The notes: a model not told the origin generated them from the sequence alone. Counted from the stretch's first letter, positions 16,682-27,907 are shown. The stretch: 64,000 bases of DNA from Sandaracinaceae bacterium (GCA_017881055.1 JADGRF010000040.1:1-64000); one strand, 5' to 3'. Numbers and translations: made by a program.

Positions 16682-18158
16682 CGTCGCAGAGCTTCCGTTG
16701 CAGTTGCTGCTGCGTCGGGAGCGTAGCTGGGTGCGCGAGTCGGTCGTCGTGGTGAGCGAGGACAAGCCGCAGGGCACCGTGCTGTGGGTCAATGCGCGGG
16801 CGCGAGAGCGCGGTGCTCTGCCAGGTCAAAGCTACGCGCTGGCGCTCTCGATCGTGCCTGGCCTACGTGCGGGAGTCGTGGCGGACGTGGAGCTTCGCGA
16901 GGCGCGCGAAGAGCTCATGATCGAGTTGTGGCGGTTTTCGCCGCGCGTCGAAACCGCAGAAGAGCAGGGCGTGTTCTGGCTCGACGCCAGCGGGCTCGGT
17001 CTGTTGTTTCCGAAGCTGTCCCGTTGGGCTCACGAGCTGCGCGTGCGTCTTTCCGTGTGTGGCTTTGCGGCCAACGTGGTGGTCGGTTTTTCGCGTTTTG
17101 GAACGTACGCAGTCGCGCGCGCCGGCCGTGACAACCGCGTGTTCACGAGCGCTGACGAGGAACGAGCCTCGTTCGTGGGTGTCCCGCTCGCGTGCCTCGA
17201 CATCGAGCCGGAATTCCGCGATGTGCTGCACAAGCTCGGCGTGCACAGTATCGCGGATCTGTTGCAGCTGCCGGCTGCAGGGCTCCTGCAGCGCTTCGGC
17301 AAGATCGCGCATCGTCTGCATGCGCTCGCGGCGGGCGAGCTGCTCTCGCCATTCGATCCCACGCGCTGGCTCGAGCCGCTGGCCTCGTGCGCACACTTGG
17401 ATGACGCCGAGACGAGCTCTACGGCTCTTCTGTTCGTGATCAAGCGTCTGCTCGACGCGTTACTGCCCAAGCTCGTCGTGCGCGGTCAAGCGCTGTCTGC
17501 GTTGCGGTTTACCTGCAAGCTCGATCGTGCCGCGGGGCAGCTCGGGCCCGAAGAGCTACGTCCGGCGGTGCCCACGCTTTCGAGCAGCGAGCTGATGGAC
17601 CTCGTGCGCTTGCGCTTGGAGACGCTGACGCTTGCCGCAGGTGTGATGACGGTGGAGCTCGACGTTACGGGTGTCGAAGCTTCCGCCGAGCAGCTCAGCG
17701 TGTTCGTCGAGCAACCTCGTCGCGATCTCGCCGCAGGCTCGCGCGCGCTGTCGCGTCTGCGTGCCGAGTTCGGAGAGGCTGCAGTCGTAGCTGCCGTGCT
17801 CACGCCGGGGCATCTGCCGGAAGCGTGCTTCGTATGGAAACCGATCGCGCAGCTGCGCTTGCCGCGCTCTGCGGTACGCGTCGCCAGCGGGAATCGTCCG
17901 CTGGTGCGACGCATCCATGCCAAGCCGGAGACGTTGCACGCGCCACCGCGGCACGTACGCGACGACGGCTGGCTGGTGCGCGGAGCCCTATGCGGTCCCG
18001 TCACGCATCAAGCGGGACCGTTCATCGTGTCGGGTGGTTGGTGGGTGCGCGAAGTGCACCGCGACTATCGAATGCTGCTCACGCGGCGCGGAGATCTGTT
18101 CTGGGTCTTTCACGATCGTCGCCGTCGTCGGTTTTTCCTGCATGGCGAGGTGCAGTGA
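16659..18158 (+). CDS. imuB: ImuB, Y-family polymerase-like mutasome subunit
   Basis: This 499-residue protein starts at GTG 16659 inside the end of imuA. ImuB resembles Y-family polymerases but usually lacks catalytic acidic residues and acts as the hub that links ImuA and DnaE2 to the beta clamp. Here the N-terminus has [16 protein letters not shown] where a Y-family enzyme would have a DMDAFYA-type motif. [35 protein letters not shown]-type palm sequence and [25 protein letters not shown] (helix-hairpin-helix) follow the family order. The dnaE2 start overlaps the stop (TGATG). Expressed from the lexA2 promoter. Confidence 0.9.
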   Translation: MDRWACVSVAELPLQLLLRRERSWVRESVVVVSEDKPQGTVLWVNARARERGALPGQSYALALSIVPGLRAGVVADVELREAREELMIELWRFSPRVETAEEQGVFWLDASGLGLLFPKLSRWAHELRVRLSVCGFAANVVVGFSRFGTYAVARAGRDNRVFTSADEERASFVGVPLACLDIEPEFRDVLHKLGVHSIADLLQLPAAGLLQRFGKIAHRLHALAAGELLSPFDPTRWLEPLASCAHLDDAETSSTALLFVIKRLLDALLPKLVVRGQALSALRFTCKLDRAAGQLGPEELRPAVPTLSSSELMDLVRLRLETLTLAAGVMTVELDVTGVEASAEQLSVFVEQPRRDLAAGSRALSRLRAEFGEAAVVAAVLTPGHLPEACFVWKPIAQLRLPRSAVRVASGNRPLVRRIHAKPETLHAPPRHVRDDGWLVRGALCGPVTHQAGPFIVSGGWWVREVHRDYRMLLTRRGDLFWVFHDRRRRRFFLHGEVQ

Positions 18159-21100
18159 TGGTCCACGCGTGCGCACCGCTGTGGTGCAAGAGCAACTTCT
18201 CGTTTCTCGAGGGTGCGAGCCACCCCGACGAGCTGATCGAGGAAGCGCAGCGGCTCGGGTTTTCGTCGCTAGCGTTGACGGACCGCGACGGTGTGCACGG
18301 TGTCGTGCGTGCGCATCAGAAAGCTTTGGAGCTCGGCATGAAGCTGATCGTCGGCTCCGAGATCACGATCGATGACGGTTCCACGATCGTGCTGCTCGCG
18401 AAGGATCGTGCGGGCTACGCCAACTTGTGTCGGCTGATCACACGCGGTCGCTTGCGCCACGAAAAGGGTAAATCCAGCGTGAGCTGGGCCGAGGTGTGCG
18501 AGCACGCGCCTGGGCTCATTGCGCTGTTCGGCGGCGACAGATCGCTGCTGCTAGCGCCCGAAGAGCCGCTGCTCGTGACCAACCAGCTGCGGGATGCGTT
18601 CGGCGAATCGCTCTACGCGCTGTGGACGCGCCACCGACGTGCCAAAGAGCCAAACGTCGAGGCGTTGCTGCGCGAACGCGCCGCTCGCTACGAGTTGCCG
18701 CTCGTGGCTGCAACCGAGATTCTCTATCACACACCCGCGCGAAGGCCGCTGCAGGACGTGCTCACTTGCATCAAGCATCGCGTCACGCTGCAGGAAGCGC
18801 GTACGCTGCTCAAGCCGAACGCGGAGCACGGGCTCAAGGGCCCTCATGCGCTCGGCGCCTTGTTCGTCGATGCGCCGTCCGCGCTCGAGCGCAGCGCCGA
18901 GATTGCAGCGCTCTGCAGTTTCTCGCTCGGTGACATTCGCTATCGGTATCCGTCCGAAAACTTGCCGGATGGGTCCACGTCGTCGTCGTGGCTGCGCAGC
19001 CTGGTGTCTTCCGGTGCACGCAAACGCTACGGGAACGAGGTTTCTTCGGCGGTTCGGCTGCAGCTGGACAAAGAGCTCGATGTCATCGACCGGCTCGACT
19101 ACTGCGGCTACTTTTTGACGATGTGGGAGATTGTCGAATTCTGCAATGCGCAGGGCATTCTCTGCCAAGGTCGAGGGTCAGCTGCAAACTCTGCGGTGTG
19201 TTATTGCTTGGGCATCACGGCGATCGATCCCGTGCGCATGGGCCTTTTGTTCGAGCGATTTTTGTCGATCGAGCGCGCCGAGCCGCCGGACATCGATCTC
19301 GACATCGAGCACGAACGTCGCGAAGAAGTGATTCAGCACGTTTATGCGAAGTACGGACGCACGCACGCAGCGATGGTCGCAAACGTGATCCGCTATCGTT
19401 CGCGTTCGGCGTTGCGGGACGTGGGTAAAGCGCTTGGCATGCAGGAGACTACGCTCGATCGCATTGCCAAGTTGCTTTCGCACTGGGATAAAGCGGACGG
19501 CGAAACGCTGCGCGTGGCAGGCCTCGACATGGACGCGCCGCTGACTCGGCACTTGGTCGAGCTGTCGGAAGAGATCCACGGGTTTCCAAGGCATCTGTCG
19601 ATTCACCCAGGAGGTTTTCTGCTCGGGCACGAGCCGGTGCACGACCTCGTGCCGATCGAAAACGGTGCGATGGTCGATCGAACCGTGATCCAGTGGGACA
19701 AGGACGACGTCGAGGCGATCGGCCTGTTCAAGGTGGACTTGCTCGGGCTCGGTGCGCTCACGCAGCTGCACATGGCGTTCGACCTGCTGCGTGTCGAACG
19801 TGGGGTCGAGCTGTCGATGGCCACGATCCCCCCGGAAGATCCCGCGACCTACGCGATGATCCAGCGTGGCGATACGGTCGGAGTATTTCAGATCGAGAGC
19901 CGTGCGCAGATGGCGATGCTGCCGCGGCTTCGGCCCGAGAACTTCTACGATCTCGTGATCGAGGTCAGCATCGTGCGCCCAGGCCCGATCACCGGCGGCA
20001 TGGTCCATCCCTATCTGCGTCGTCGCAAAGGCGAAGAAGAGATCACGTACCCGCACGAGTGCCTGATCCCCGTACTGAAGAAGACTCTGGGCGTTCCGCT
20101 GTTTCAGGAGCAAGTGATGCGCTTGGCCGTGGTTGCGGCCGACTACACCCCCGGCGAAGCGGATCAGCTACGGCGTGACATGGCTGCGTGGCGAAAGAGT
20201 GGGCGGATCGAGTCGCACCGTGAACGCTTACTCTCGCGCATGCAGAAAAGGGGCATACCAGAGGAGTTTGCCGATCGCGTGTTCAAGCAGATCCTCGGCT
20301 TCGGCGAGTACGGCTTTCCGGAGAGCCATGCGGCGAGCTTCGCGTTGATCGCATACGCCACGGCATACCTGCGCTGTCATTGGCCGGCCATCTTCACGTG
20401 CAGCCTGCTCAACGCGCAGCCGATGGGCTTCTACTCGGCTGCGACGATCGTCGACGACGCCAAGCGACACGGCGTGATCGTTCATCCGATTCGCGTCCAC
20501 GACAGCGCCGTCGAGTGCACCTTGGTAGAAGAGAATGGTGTGCGCATGGGTCTGCGTTACGTGAAAGGGTTGTCCCGCGAGCAGGCGCTGCGCATCGTGA
20601 AAACGCGCGAGCTCGAAACGTTTGCGTCGCTCGAGGATTTCGTGGAACGCACTGCACTCGATGCCAAAGCGCTGTCGGTGCTGTCGGAGGCAGGCGCTTT
20701 CGATGGCTTCGGCACCGCGCGCCGCGATGCGCTGTGGGATGTGCGCTCCCTTTTGCGCGAGCGCGACACGACGCTTTCACTCAATCGGTTGGCCAGCAGC
20801 GCGAGCTTCGCAGCGCTACTTCCACTCGAGGAAATCGTCTGGGACTACCGCAGCACGCAGCACAGTCCGCGCGCCCATCCGTTGTCCATGCTGCGGAAGG
20901 AGCTGCGTAAGCAGGGGTTGCCCAATGCGTTTGACATCGGCGCGCTGCGCCACGGAACGCGTGTCCGCTACGCGGGCCTCGTGATCTGTCGTCAGAGGCC
21001 AGGCACGGCGTCGGGCGTGACGTTCATGACTCTCGAAGACGAAACTGGTTTCGCCAACGTAGTGCTCTGGAAGCGCGTCTTCGATGCGCAAACGCTGCTC

Positions 21101-21238
21101 GCTCGCACGGCTTCGTTCCTCGGTGTGACGGGGAAGATTCAAACCGAAGGCGGTGTGGTTCACATCGTCGCCGAAGAGCTCTGGGAGCCGCACGTACAAG
21201 ACGCGCCGCTTTCACCCAAGAGTCGCGACTTTCATTAG
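18158..21238 (+). CDS. dnaE2: Error-prone DNA polymerase III alpha-type subunit DnaE2
   Basis: This 1026-residue polymerase is the third mutasome member (ImuC). It has a PHP domain at 1-200 ([24 protein letters not shown]), the catalytic palm with [15 protein letters not shown] carrying the two active-site Asp residues, then [17 protein letters not shown], and a C-terminal OB-fold ([25 protein letters not shown]). This matches DnaE2 in length and motifs rather than the larger replicative DnaE. The start is ATG 18158, overlapping the imuB stop. It performs translesion synthesis under SOS induction. The stop codon's last base is the first base of a hairpin element that fills the gap to the converging kinase gene. 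Confidence 0.97.
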   Translation: MVHACAPLWCKSNFSFLEGASHPDELIEEAQRLGFSSLALTDRDGVHGVVRAHQKALELGMKLIVGSEITIDDGSTIVLLAKDRAGYANLCRLITRGRLRHEKGKSSVSWAEVCEHAPGLIALFGGDRSLLLAPEEPLLVTNQLRDAFGESLYALWTRHRRAKEPNVEALLRERAARYELPLVAATEILYHTPARRPLQDVLTCIKHRVTLQEARTLLKPNAEHGLKGPHALGALFVDAPSALERSAEIAALCSFSLGDIRYRYPSENLPDGSTSSSWLRSLVSSGARKRYGNEVSSAVRLQLDKELDVIDRLDYCGYFLTMWEIVEFCNAQGILCQGRGSAANSAVCYCLGITAIDPVRMGLLFERFLSIERAEPPDIDLDIEHERREEVIQHVYAKYGRTHAAMVANVIRYRSRSALRDVGKALGMQETTLDRIAKLLSHWDKADGETLRVAGLDMDAPLTRHLVELSEEIHGFPRHLSIHPGGFLLGHEPVHDLVPIENGAMVDRTVIQWDKDDVEAIGLFKVDLLGLGALTQLHMAFDLLRVERGVELSMATIPPEDPATYAMIQRGDTVGVFQIESRAQMAMLPRLRPENFYDLVIEVSIVRPGPITGGMVHPYLRRRKGEEEITYPHECLIPVLKKTLGVPLFQEQVMRLAVVAADYTPGEADQLRRDMAAWRKSGRIESHRERLLSRMQKRGIPEEFADRVFKQILGFGEYGFPESHAASFALIAYATAYLRCHWPAIFTCSLLNAQPMGFYSAATIVDDAKRHGVIVHPIRVHDSAVECTLVEENGVRMGLRYVKGLSREQALRIVKTRELETFASLEDFVERTALDAKALSVLSEAGAFDGFGTARRDALWDVRSLLRERDTTLSLNRLASSASFAALLPLEEIVWDYRSTQHSPRAHPLSMLRKELRKQGLPNAFDIGALRHGTRVRYAGLVICRQRPGTASGVTFMTLEDETGFANVVLWKRVFDAQTLLARTASFLGVTGKIQTEGGVVHIVAEELWEPHVQDAPLSPKSRDFH

Positions 21239-21273
21239 CGAAAAGCCGAAGGCTGTTTCGCGTGTATATAATC
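21238..21273 (+). repeat. Hairpin element at the dnaE2/kinase convergent junction
   Basis: Stem GCGAAA (21238-21243) pairs with TTTCGC (21256-21261). Inside are AGCC-GAA-GGCT and an unpaired G at 21255. The tail GTGTATATAATC runs into the kinase stop codon at 21272-21274. It has the core architecture of the 42.6 kb and nuo copies and may act as a terminator in both directions. Confidence 0.75.
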
Positions 21274-24200
21274 AAGCGCCGGAAGTGATCTCGTCGGTCA
21301 CGTTGCGCGCGATCGCCTCGAGCACGGACTTCCGAATGGGCCGAAGCATCTCGCTGCCGATGCGCAAGGCCACTGCGCCGATCAGCTTGCTGCTGCGGCC
21401 TCCGGTGGCGAGCATGATCGTCGCACAGCGTTCGTCGTTGGTACCGCCCTCGCTGCCCGGTGCGACGACGGCAATCTCCATGGGTGCATGCGCGTCGCCG
21501 GGAGTCGGCGGGTCGATGTTCGCACGCGTGGCTTCGAAGCGCTCCGAGAGCAAGCGCTCGACGTCGTCGGTGGCTTCGCGAGCCGAGAGATTCGCGACGA
21601 GCCTCAAGCGCTCTTCGCGCCAAAGATACAGATGCCCCGACGTGCCCGCGCACTGCTCGACGATGATGTGCAGCGCACGCGCCGCGCGCTCATCGAGGTT
21701 CTTGCAGTCGTCGAACAGCTCGTCGATGCTGGCGATCTGTCGCTGGGTCGTGACCCGCGTCACGGCTTCTTGACTCGGAGGAATCGACGGTGCGTGACCC
21801 TCGCGGGTCTCGAGCTCTCTGAGCCCTTCTGCGACTCGCTGTGCGCGCATCAGTAACGACGGGTTACGCGTCAGCGCGTACCAGCGCTTCATGAGGTCGA
21901 CGTGTGCGTCGCGACGTCCACGATCGCGAGCCTGGTCCGCGACCTTCGCGCCAACCTCGTGCAAAAGGCCGACCATGACGGGCTGGTCCGCGTCCTTCAT
22001 CTGCTCCATGAGCCGATCGATGCGTGCCAGCGCGGACGCCGTGTCGTGAAGCTCGGCCTCGGCGCGAGCCAGCTGCAGCTCGAGCGTCAACGTCATCGCC
22101 GAGGGCACCGCCTCCCGCGCGGCATCGCTTGCCAATGCGGTTTGCATGAGCTCACGCGCGCGATGCGGATCTCCGACGGCGAGCAGCATGTCCGCGTAAC
22201 TCGTGTACAACGAATCCCAGCCAGCGATGTCTCCGGGCTTCACCGCCGGAATCCACTTGGCCATGGTCGTCAGCGCTTCTTGCGGTTTGCCGAGGCTGAA
22301 GCTCAGGTACGCACGCGACTGATCCAAGAACGGCGCCAGCACCGGATACTGCGGCGTGAGCTGCACCAGTAGCTCTCCGCTGCGTCGCAGAGCTGCAAGA
22401 TCCATCATGCGTTGCGCAACGCGCAGATCGATCAGCGTGCGCCAGACATCGAACTGGAACTGCAGCCCGGTCTGGATCGTGTGCATGTGCAGCTTGTCGC
22501 GATGGGCCTCGGCCTTCTCGCGCTCGCCGCGCATCAGGTGATAGACCATGCGAATCTGATGCGCCGCCATCGTCAGCTCCGGCGTCGTGATGCCGCCTTG
22601 CTGCGCGATCTCGGCGCTGCCGGGCTCGAGCACGCTCGGATCGCTCGTCAGCTTCGCCAGCTCGTCGATCATGTCGAGCGCGCGCTGTCCGCGCACCGAG
22701 TACTGCGTCTCGATCATGCCGAGGCCGATGTAGATGCTCGCGATCACGCCGCGCCGCGCCGCAGAGCCGATGCGACCACCGAAGTTCTGCGAGGCTTTCG
22801 CCAGCTCGAGCGCCTTTTGCTGGTGGTTGCGCGCTTGCTCGGGCATCGAGCGCAGCGTGAATGTCGCACCGCGCAGAAACAGCGCCGTCACCTGACCCAT
22901 CGGACCCGCTGCCGAGAGCATCTCGGCCTGCGTGGTCAGTCGCTCCATTCCCACGATGTCCATCGTGGACGTGCGCATAGTCATCAGCGCATAGGCGGTC
23001 CGGTAGAACGCTGCAATCGCCGTCAAGGGGCGCGGTCCGCGCTTGCTGTGTGGGGTGAGCCAGCGTCGCATCGTCGCGAGCAACACCGCGATCACGAGGC
23101 TTGCGGTCGCGCCAAACAGCGGACGCAAGGTCTCCGCCATGGGCGCGCCTGCATAGTAGAGCAGGGCGATCGCCGTCTCGTCGCCGTAACGTGCACAGAT
23201 TCGTCGGTCCAACGAGCCAACCATCGTCGTGCGTAACCGCAAGCACTCGCGCGGCGCACGCCCCTGTTTTTCATACAGCTCGAGCGCTGCTTCCAGGGCC
23301 GGCAGTGCAGCTGACGTTGCGATTCCTCGGCCCGCGAGCTTTGGTGCCGCTTCGGCTAGCAAGTCGGCGCCGCGTCGTTCGTCGCCGCCGCGCAGCACGT
23401 GCCAGCCCGCCTCGACTCGTTCCTCCGGACGTTGCGCGCCGCCTGCGAGCAGGGCCTCGCCGAGGCGCCGGTGCAACAGCTGGCCGCGCTCGGGCGCGAG
23501 CTCCGACAGCAATACTTCGCGCAGCGCTTCCTGGCCGAAGTGATAGCCATCGGGTGCGTCCGCGAGCACACCCTTTGCGACCAGCTCATCGATCGTCCGA
23601 AATACATCCGCCGGGGTCTTCTCTTCGGCTAACGCGAGGCAGAGCTGCAGCGGGATTGCACCGCGGCGGACGCATAGCGCTTCAGCCATTCCGCGCTCGG
23701 CCGGTGAAAGCGCCGCGGCCCGCGCGCTCATCGTGGCCGCGAGGCTCAACGGGAGTTGATCTTTAGGCACCGATGGCGGCAGCACCCACATGCCATCCGA
23801 GAAGCGAATCAGACGCTTGTCCGCGAGGTGCCGTGACAGCTCGATGATCTGCGTCGGACTGCCTGTGGTGATGTCATGGATCCAGTTGCCGAGCTCGTCG
23901 ACGTTCGGCACGTCACCGAACATCGAACGGATCAGCAGCAACGTGTCCTTGCGGCGCAAGCGATGAATGCGAATGCGACGCGACTGATCCGCGATGGCAG
24001 CTACCGCTTCCGGTGCCGACACGGAGCTCGCCAGACGGCGCGTCGCAATCAGCAGCACGCGCCTATGCTTGGCTTCTTGCGTCAGCACGCCCAAGAGCGC
24101 GGCCGAGCCTTCATCGACGCGATGCAGATCGTCGACCAGAATCACGAGCGTGTGATCTTCACTGACGGCCAAGAGCCATGCTTGGAATGCCGCATGCAGC

Positions 24201-25432
24201 TGCGTTCGCAGCACGCCTGGATTGCCGGGCAACGATGCGCGCGGCTGATCGCTCTCGAAGGCATCGAAGAAGTGCGCGAGCACCGGAGCATGAGGGACAG
24301 CGGCTTCTCTCGCATCGTGGGGTGCGGCATGCATGATGCCCTTGGCGATGGCCTGCGCGACCGCGTTCGGCCCCCGGTTGCTGCGCGCTTCGACGCGAAT
24401 CGTGAGCGCCCCGGTGAGCTGTGCTTGCAATGCAGCTTCGTCGAGCAACCGTGTCTTGCCTACGCCGGGATTGCCCTCGATCAGCACGGCTCCGCCCTGC
24501 TTGGCATGGGCTCGCGCGATCCGCCGATGGATGGTCTCCATCGGCCGCGAGCGACCGATCAAGCGCGAGCTGAGCAAGTAGCTCTCGGCGGTGCGCACGA
24601 GGTCATCGTCCGGTGGCAGCTCCCCGATGGACGTGAGCCGGTCGATCACCTCGGACGTGCTCACCGGTCTGTACACCGGGTCCAAGCTGAGCATCGACAT
24701 CACGAGGTCATCGAGCTCGACCGGCACGTCTTCGACCAGCTCGGAAACGCGCGGCGGCGGCGTTCGCCACAGCTCCGGCAGGTCTTCCAGCTGACGCGCG
24801 CGATATGCATGGCGCGTGGTGAGTAGCCGGTACGCGAGCGCGCCCAGCGAATACAGATCCGAGCGATGGTCGAGAGACATCGCACGCAGCGCTTCGGGTG
24901 GCACCATCGGCGGTGTGCCCACGATCTCGTCGGGTACGCCGAAGTTCGCCATCGTGCCGAAGTCGAGCAGCTTGCAGCGACCATCGCTGGTGATGCGTAC
25001 GTTGCGCGGACTGAGATCGCGGTGCAGGCGCTTGCGCGTATGCAGAAGCGCGAGAGACGACGCGACGTCACGCAAGTAACGGCACGCATCCCGGTAAGGA
25101 ATGGGTGCGAGCTCGCTCAGGTCGCGCCCGTCGAGCAGCTCCATGGTGTAATACGGGCCGACCTCGTCGATGCCGTAGTCAAATACCTCGACGATGCGCG
25201 GATGCTTGAGTCGCGCCAGCGTGTGGTACTCGCGCTCGAACAGCGCGGAGATGCGTGGGTTGTTCGAGACCGTCGGCGAGAGTCGCTTCAGCGCGACGTG
25301 ACGATTGGTGGACAGATCGAACGCGCGATACACGACACCGACGCCGCCGCGCGCCAGCTCGCGCTCCAGGCGGTAACGGCCCACGACCAGCACGGGGTCC
25401 GCGGTCTCGGTTGCGGCGTGCTCGGTTTGCAC
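21272..25432 (-). CDS. Ser/Thr protein kinase fused to AAA ATPase, helical repeats and GAF-like domain
   Basis: This 1386-residue protein starts at GTG 25432. Residues 19-265 form a Hanks-type kinase: glycine loop ARGGVGVVYRA, K49 (VALK), catalytic HRDLSPRN (D139), DFG (157-159) and an activation segment ending in VPPE. A P-loop ATPase follows with Walker A EGNPGVGKTR (about 319-328) and Walker B LVILVDDLHRVDE. About 600 residues of TPR-like helices come next (FLRGATFTLRSMPEQARNH, LMQTALASDAAREA). A GAF-like domain ends the protein (about 1210-1380). This STK-AAA-TPR-GAF layout is a known giant-kinase type in myxobacteria and some cyanobacteria, used for sensing and signalling. The ligand and target are unknown. 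It is monocistronic and converges with dnaE2. Confidence 0.92.
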   Translation of the reverse strand: MQTEHAATETADPVLVVGRYRLERELARGGVGVVYRAFDLSTNRHVALKRLSPTVSNNPRISALFEREYHTLARLKHPRIVEVFDYGIDEVGPYYTMELLDGRDLSELAPIPYRDACRYLRDVASSLALLHTRKRLHRDLSPRNVRITSDGRCKLLDFGTMANFGVPDEIVGTPPMVPPEALRAMSLDHRSDLYSLGALAYRLLTTRHAYRARQLEDLPELWRTPPPRVSELVEDVPVELDDLVMSMLSLDPVYRPVSTSEVIDRLTSIGELPPDDDLVRTAESYLLSSRLIGRSRPMETIHRRIARAHAKQGGAVLIEGNPGVGKTRLLDEAALQAQLTGALTIRVEARSNRGPNAVAQAIAKGIMHAAPHDAREAAVPHAPVLAHFFDAFESDQPRASLPGNPGVLRTQLHAAFQAWLLAVSEDHTLVILVDDLHRVDEGSAALLGVLTQEAKHRRVLLIATRRLASSVSAPEAVAAIADQSRRIRIHRLRRKDTLLLIRSMFGDVPNVDELGNWIHDITTGSPTQIIELSRHLADKRLIRFSDGMWVLPPSVPKDQLPLSLAATMSARAAALSPAERGMAEALCVRRGAIPLQLCLALAEEKTPADVFRTIDELVAKGVLADAPDGYHFGQEALREVLLSELAPERGQLLHRRLGEALLAGGAQRPEERVEAGWHVLRGGDERRGADLLAEAAPKLAGRGIATSAALPALEAALELYEKQGRAPRECLRLRTTMVGSLDRRICARYGDETAIALLYYAGAPMAETLRPLFGATASLVIAVLLATMRRWLTPHSKRGPRPLTAIAAFYRTAYALMTMRTSTMDIVGMERLTTQAEMLSAAGPMGQVTALFLRGATFTLRSMPEQARNHQQKALELAKASQNFGGRIGSAARRGVIASIYIGLGMIETQYSVRGQRALDMIDELAKLTSDPSVLEPGSAEIAQQGGITTPELTMAAHQIRMVYHLMRGEREKAEAHRDKLHMHTIQTGLQFQFDVWRTLIDLRVAQRMMDLAALRRSGELLVQLTPQYPVLAPFLDQSRAYLSFSLGKPQEALTTMAKWIPAVKPGDIAGWDSLYTSYADMLLAVGDPHRARELMQTALASDAAREAVPSAMTLTLELQLARAEAELHDTASALARIDRLMEQMKDADQPVMVGLLHEVGAKVADQARDRGRRDAHVDLMKRWYALTRNPSLLMRAQRVAEGLRELETREGHAPSIPPSQEAVTRVTTQRQIASIDELFDDCKNLDERAARALHIIVEQCAGTSGHLYLWREERLRLVANLSAREATDDVERLLSERFEATRANIDPPTPGDAHAPMEIAVVAPGSEGGTNDERCATIMLATGGRSSKLIGAVALRIGSEMLRPIRKSVLEAIARNVTDEITSGA

Positions 25433-25534
25433 GGCGCGCGGCCGGGCATTGTGGGTGGGCCGATCCGTTGGGCCGCTGCCTTGTCGATCCTCGTCCAGAA
25501 CGATCCTTTCCCCGCGTGAAAAGTATGCGGGATG

Positions 25535-25570
25535 CGCCGTTTCTTAGTGATGATAGCGGGAGAAACGGCG
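25535..25570. promoter_or_regulatory. 10-bp inverted repeat in intergenic region upstream of TRAP protein gene
   Basis: CGCCGTTTCT (25535-25544) is repeated as its exact complement at 25561-25570 over a 16-base spacer. It lies in the 235-bp gap between the divergent kinase and TRAP genes. It could be an operator or a hairpin; no T-tract follows. Confidence 0.4.
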
Positions 25571-25667
25571 TCGAAGGCCCAACACGTGCGAGCGTCGCGT
25601 TTTCGGTGAGCCCGGACCGCGTAAGTAGCCAACTGTGGGCGGCACACACGTAACCCGGAGGATTCGA

Positions 25668-26687
25668 ATGCAAAAGTGGGCGTCATTGGTGCTGATCGTC
25701 GCTGCCCTCTTGGCTCTGCCCGATGCCCCCACGCTGAAGGCCGAGGGTGAAAGCGCCCCGCAGCTCATGATCAAGATCGCGACCATGATTCCGCGCACGC
25801 CCGAGGTCGCCGTGCAGGAGAAGCGCTACAACCAGCAGCTCGCCGACGCCACCGCCGGTCGTATCCAATTCAAGACGTATTACGGAGGAAGCGCGGGCGA
25901 TGACAACACCGTCATGCGCAAGCTGCGCTCCGGCCAGATCGACGCGGCGCCGCTCGGCACCGACGTCGTCGCGCAGTTCGTCCACCAGTGCACGATCCTG
26001 ATGGCGCCACAAACCTTCTTCAACTACCGGCAGGTCGACGCCGTGCGCGAGGCGCTTCGCCCCGACTTCGACAAGGAAGCCTATCAGGGCGGCTTCAAGG
26101 TCATGTCGTGGTGGGATGCGGGTCGCGTCCGCATCTTCAGCAAGAAGCCGGTCAAAACCTTCCAGGACCTTCGCAGCGGCCGGCCGTGGCTGTATCCGCA
26201 GAGCGTGCTGCTCAAAGAGTTCTACAAGATGACGGGCGTCAGCGGCGTGCCGCTCGATCTGCCCGAGGTCTACGGTGGTCTGCAGACGAACATGATCGAC
26301 ACCGTTTGGATCTCCTCCGTGCTCGGAGCGGCGTTTCGCTGGTCGGGCCTGACGCAGTACGTCTCGGCGACGCCAGTGAACGTGATTCAAGGTGCGTTCT
26401 TGCTGCGCAAGGAATCATGGGAATCGCTGAGCAAGGACGACCAGAAAGCGCTCGCCACCGTGATCGACGAGCAAGCCGCAAAGACCCAGAAGCAGTTTCG
26501 TCAGGACGACGACCGAACATACGACAAGCTCTTGGCGCACGGTGTGACGCCGGTCAAGTTCGACAACGTCGCCGAGTGGCAGGAAGCGGGGCGCAAGCTA
26601 CGCGAGAAGATGGTCGGTCGCGTCTACACGAAGCAGCTGCTGGACCGCGTCGAGTCGATCACGAAGCAGTACCCCGGCGACAACTGA
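25668..26687 (+). CDS. TRAP-transporter solute-binding protein (DctP family), orphan
   Basis: This 339-residue exported protein has GGAGG six bases before ATG 25668 and a signal peptide (WASLVLIVAALLALPDAPTLKAEG). The mature protein follows the DctP/TAXI-like TRAP receptor fold: IKIATMIPRTPEVAVQEKRY, LRSGQIDAAPLGTDVV, FKVMSWWDAGRVRIFSKKPVKTFQDLRG-type hinge and LPEVYGGLQTNMIDTVW. TRAP receptors bind organic acids in the periplasm and hand them to DctQ/DctM membrane partners. Neither partner gene is present nearby, and the converging acyl-CoA dehydrogenase stops 12 bases away. Related myxobacterial proteins without partners may serve other roles. Confidence 0.85.
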   Translation: MQKWASLVLIVAALLALPDAPTLKAEGESAPQLMIKIATMIPRTPEVAVQEKRYNQQLADATAGRIQFKTYYGGSAGDDNTVMRKLRSGQIDAAPLGTDVVAQFVHQCTILMAPQTFFNYRQVDAVREALRPDFDKEAYQGGFKVMSWWDAGRVRIFSKKPVKTFQDLRSGRPWLYPQSVLLKEFYKMTGVSGVPLDLPEVYGGLQTNMIDTVWISSVLGAAFRWSGLTQYVSATPVNVIQGAFLLRKESWESLSKDDQKALATVIDEQAAKTQKQFRQDDDRTYDKLLAHGVTPVKFDNVAEWQEAGRKLREKMVGRVYTKQLLDRVESITKQYPGDN

Positions 26688-26698
26688 GCATCGTGGAC

Positions 26699-27907
26699 TC
26701 AGCCGTGAAAACGGCGCAGCTCGAGCCGTGCGATCTGATCCATGTGCACTTCGTCGGGCCCGTCAGCAAGACGTAGCGTACGCACGTTGGCCCATGCGGC
26801 CGCGAGGAACGTGTCCTGACAAACGCCCATGCCGCCGTGGATCTGAATCGCGCGGTCGAGCACCGTGAGTGCCATGCTCGGGGCAACGACCTTGATCGCT
26901 GCAATCGCCGTGCGCGCATTCTTGTTGCCGACGGTGTCCATCATGTGGGCGGCCTGCAGCGTCAGTAAGCGCGCTTGCTCGATCTCGATGCGCGACTTGG
27001 CAATGTCTTGGCGCACAGAACCCATGTCGGCGAGCTTCTTGCCGAACGCGAAGCGCTCTTCGGCGCGCCGGCACATCAGCTCGAAGGCGCGTTCGGCCAC
27101 GCCGATCGTGCGCATGCAGTGATGGATGCGCCCAGGCCCGAGGCGACCCTGTGCGATCTCGAAGCCGCGGCCTTCCCCGAGCAAGATGTTGCTGGCGGGT
27201 ACGCGTACGTTCGTGAACTCGATCTCGGCGTGGCCGTGCGGCGCGTGGTCATAGCCGAACACGCTCAGCGTGCGCTTGATGTTCACGCCCGGCGCGTCAC
27301 GCGGGACTAGGACCATCGACTGCTGCAGATGCGGAGCCGCGCGCTCATCGGTCTTGCCCATGAACACGAAGATCTTGCAGCGCGGATCGCCGGCGCCCGA
27401 CGACCACCACTTGCGGCCGTTGATCACGTACTCGTTGCCCTGCTTTTCGATGCGCGAATGGATGTTGGTCGCGTCCGACGAGGCGACGTCCGGCTCGGTC
27501 ATGCAGAACGCCGAGCGAATCTCACCCGCCAGCAACGGCTTCAGCCACTTCTCTTTGTGCTCGTCGTTGCCATAGCGCACGAGCACTTCCATGTTGCCGG
27601 TGTCAGGCGCGGAGCAGTTCGTTGCCTCGGCTGCGAGGGTGTAGTGCCCCATGATCTCGCACAGCGGTGCGTACTCGAGGTTGCTCAACCCTGCACCGTG
27701 CTCGCTCTCCGGCAGGAACAGGTTCCAAAGACCCAGCGTCTTCGCGCGCCTCTTCAAGTCTTCCACGACCGGCACGGGCGCCCAGCGATCGGCGGCCGCT
27801 TCGTGCTGCGTGGCGAATGTCGCTTCCGCGGGCAGGCACTCCTCCACCGCGAACTTCTGTAAGCGTGCGTGGAGCTCTTTCGCCTTTGCGGACATTTCGA
27901 AGAACAT
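26699..27907 (-). CDS. Acyl-CoA dehydrogenase
   Basis: This 402-residue flavoprotein oxidises acyl-CoA to enoyl-CoA. It starts at ATG 27907 with AAGAAGG seven bases upstream. Family landmarks are in order: [57 protein letters not shown], and near the C-terminus [36 protein letters not shown], split here between flavin contacts. The position of the catalytic Glu in some subfamilies is not obvious. The [10 protein letters not shown] ending resembles the long-chain and ACAD10/11-type bacterial enzymes. It lies 42 bp downstream of a quinone-oxidoreductase gene on the same strand and probably shares its transcript. Confidence 0.92.
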   Translation of the reverse strand: MFFEMSAKAKELHARLQKFAVEECLPAEATFATQHEAAADRWAPVPVVEDLKRRAKTLGLWNLFLPESEHGAGLSNLEYAPLCEIMGHYTLAAEATNCSAPDTGNMEVLVRYGNDEHKEKWLKPLLAGEIRSAFCMTEPDVASSDATNIHSRIEKQGNEYVINGRKWWSSGAGDPRCKIFVFMGKTDERAAPHLQQSMVLVPRDAPGVNIKRTLSVFGYDHAPHGHAEIEFTNVRVPASNILLGEGRGFEIAQGRLGPGRIHHCMRTIGVAERAFELMCRRAEERFAFGKKLADMGSVRQDIAKSRIEIEQARLLTLQAAHMMDTVGNKNARTAIAAIKVVAPSMALTVLDRAIQIHGGMGVCQDTFLAAAWANVRTLRLADGPDEVHMDQIARLELRRFHG

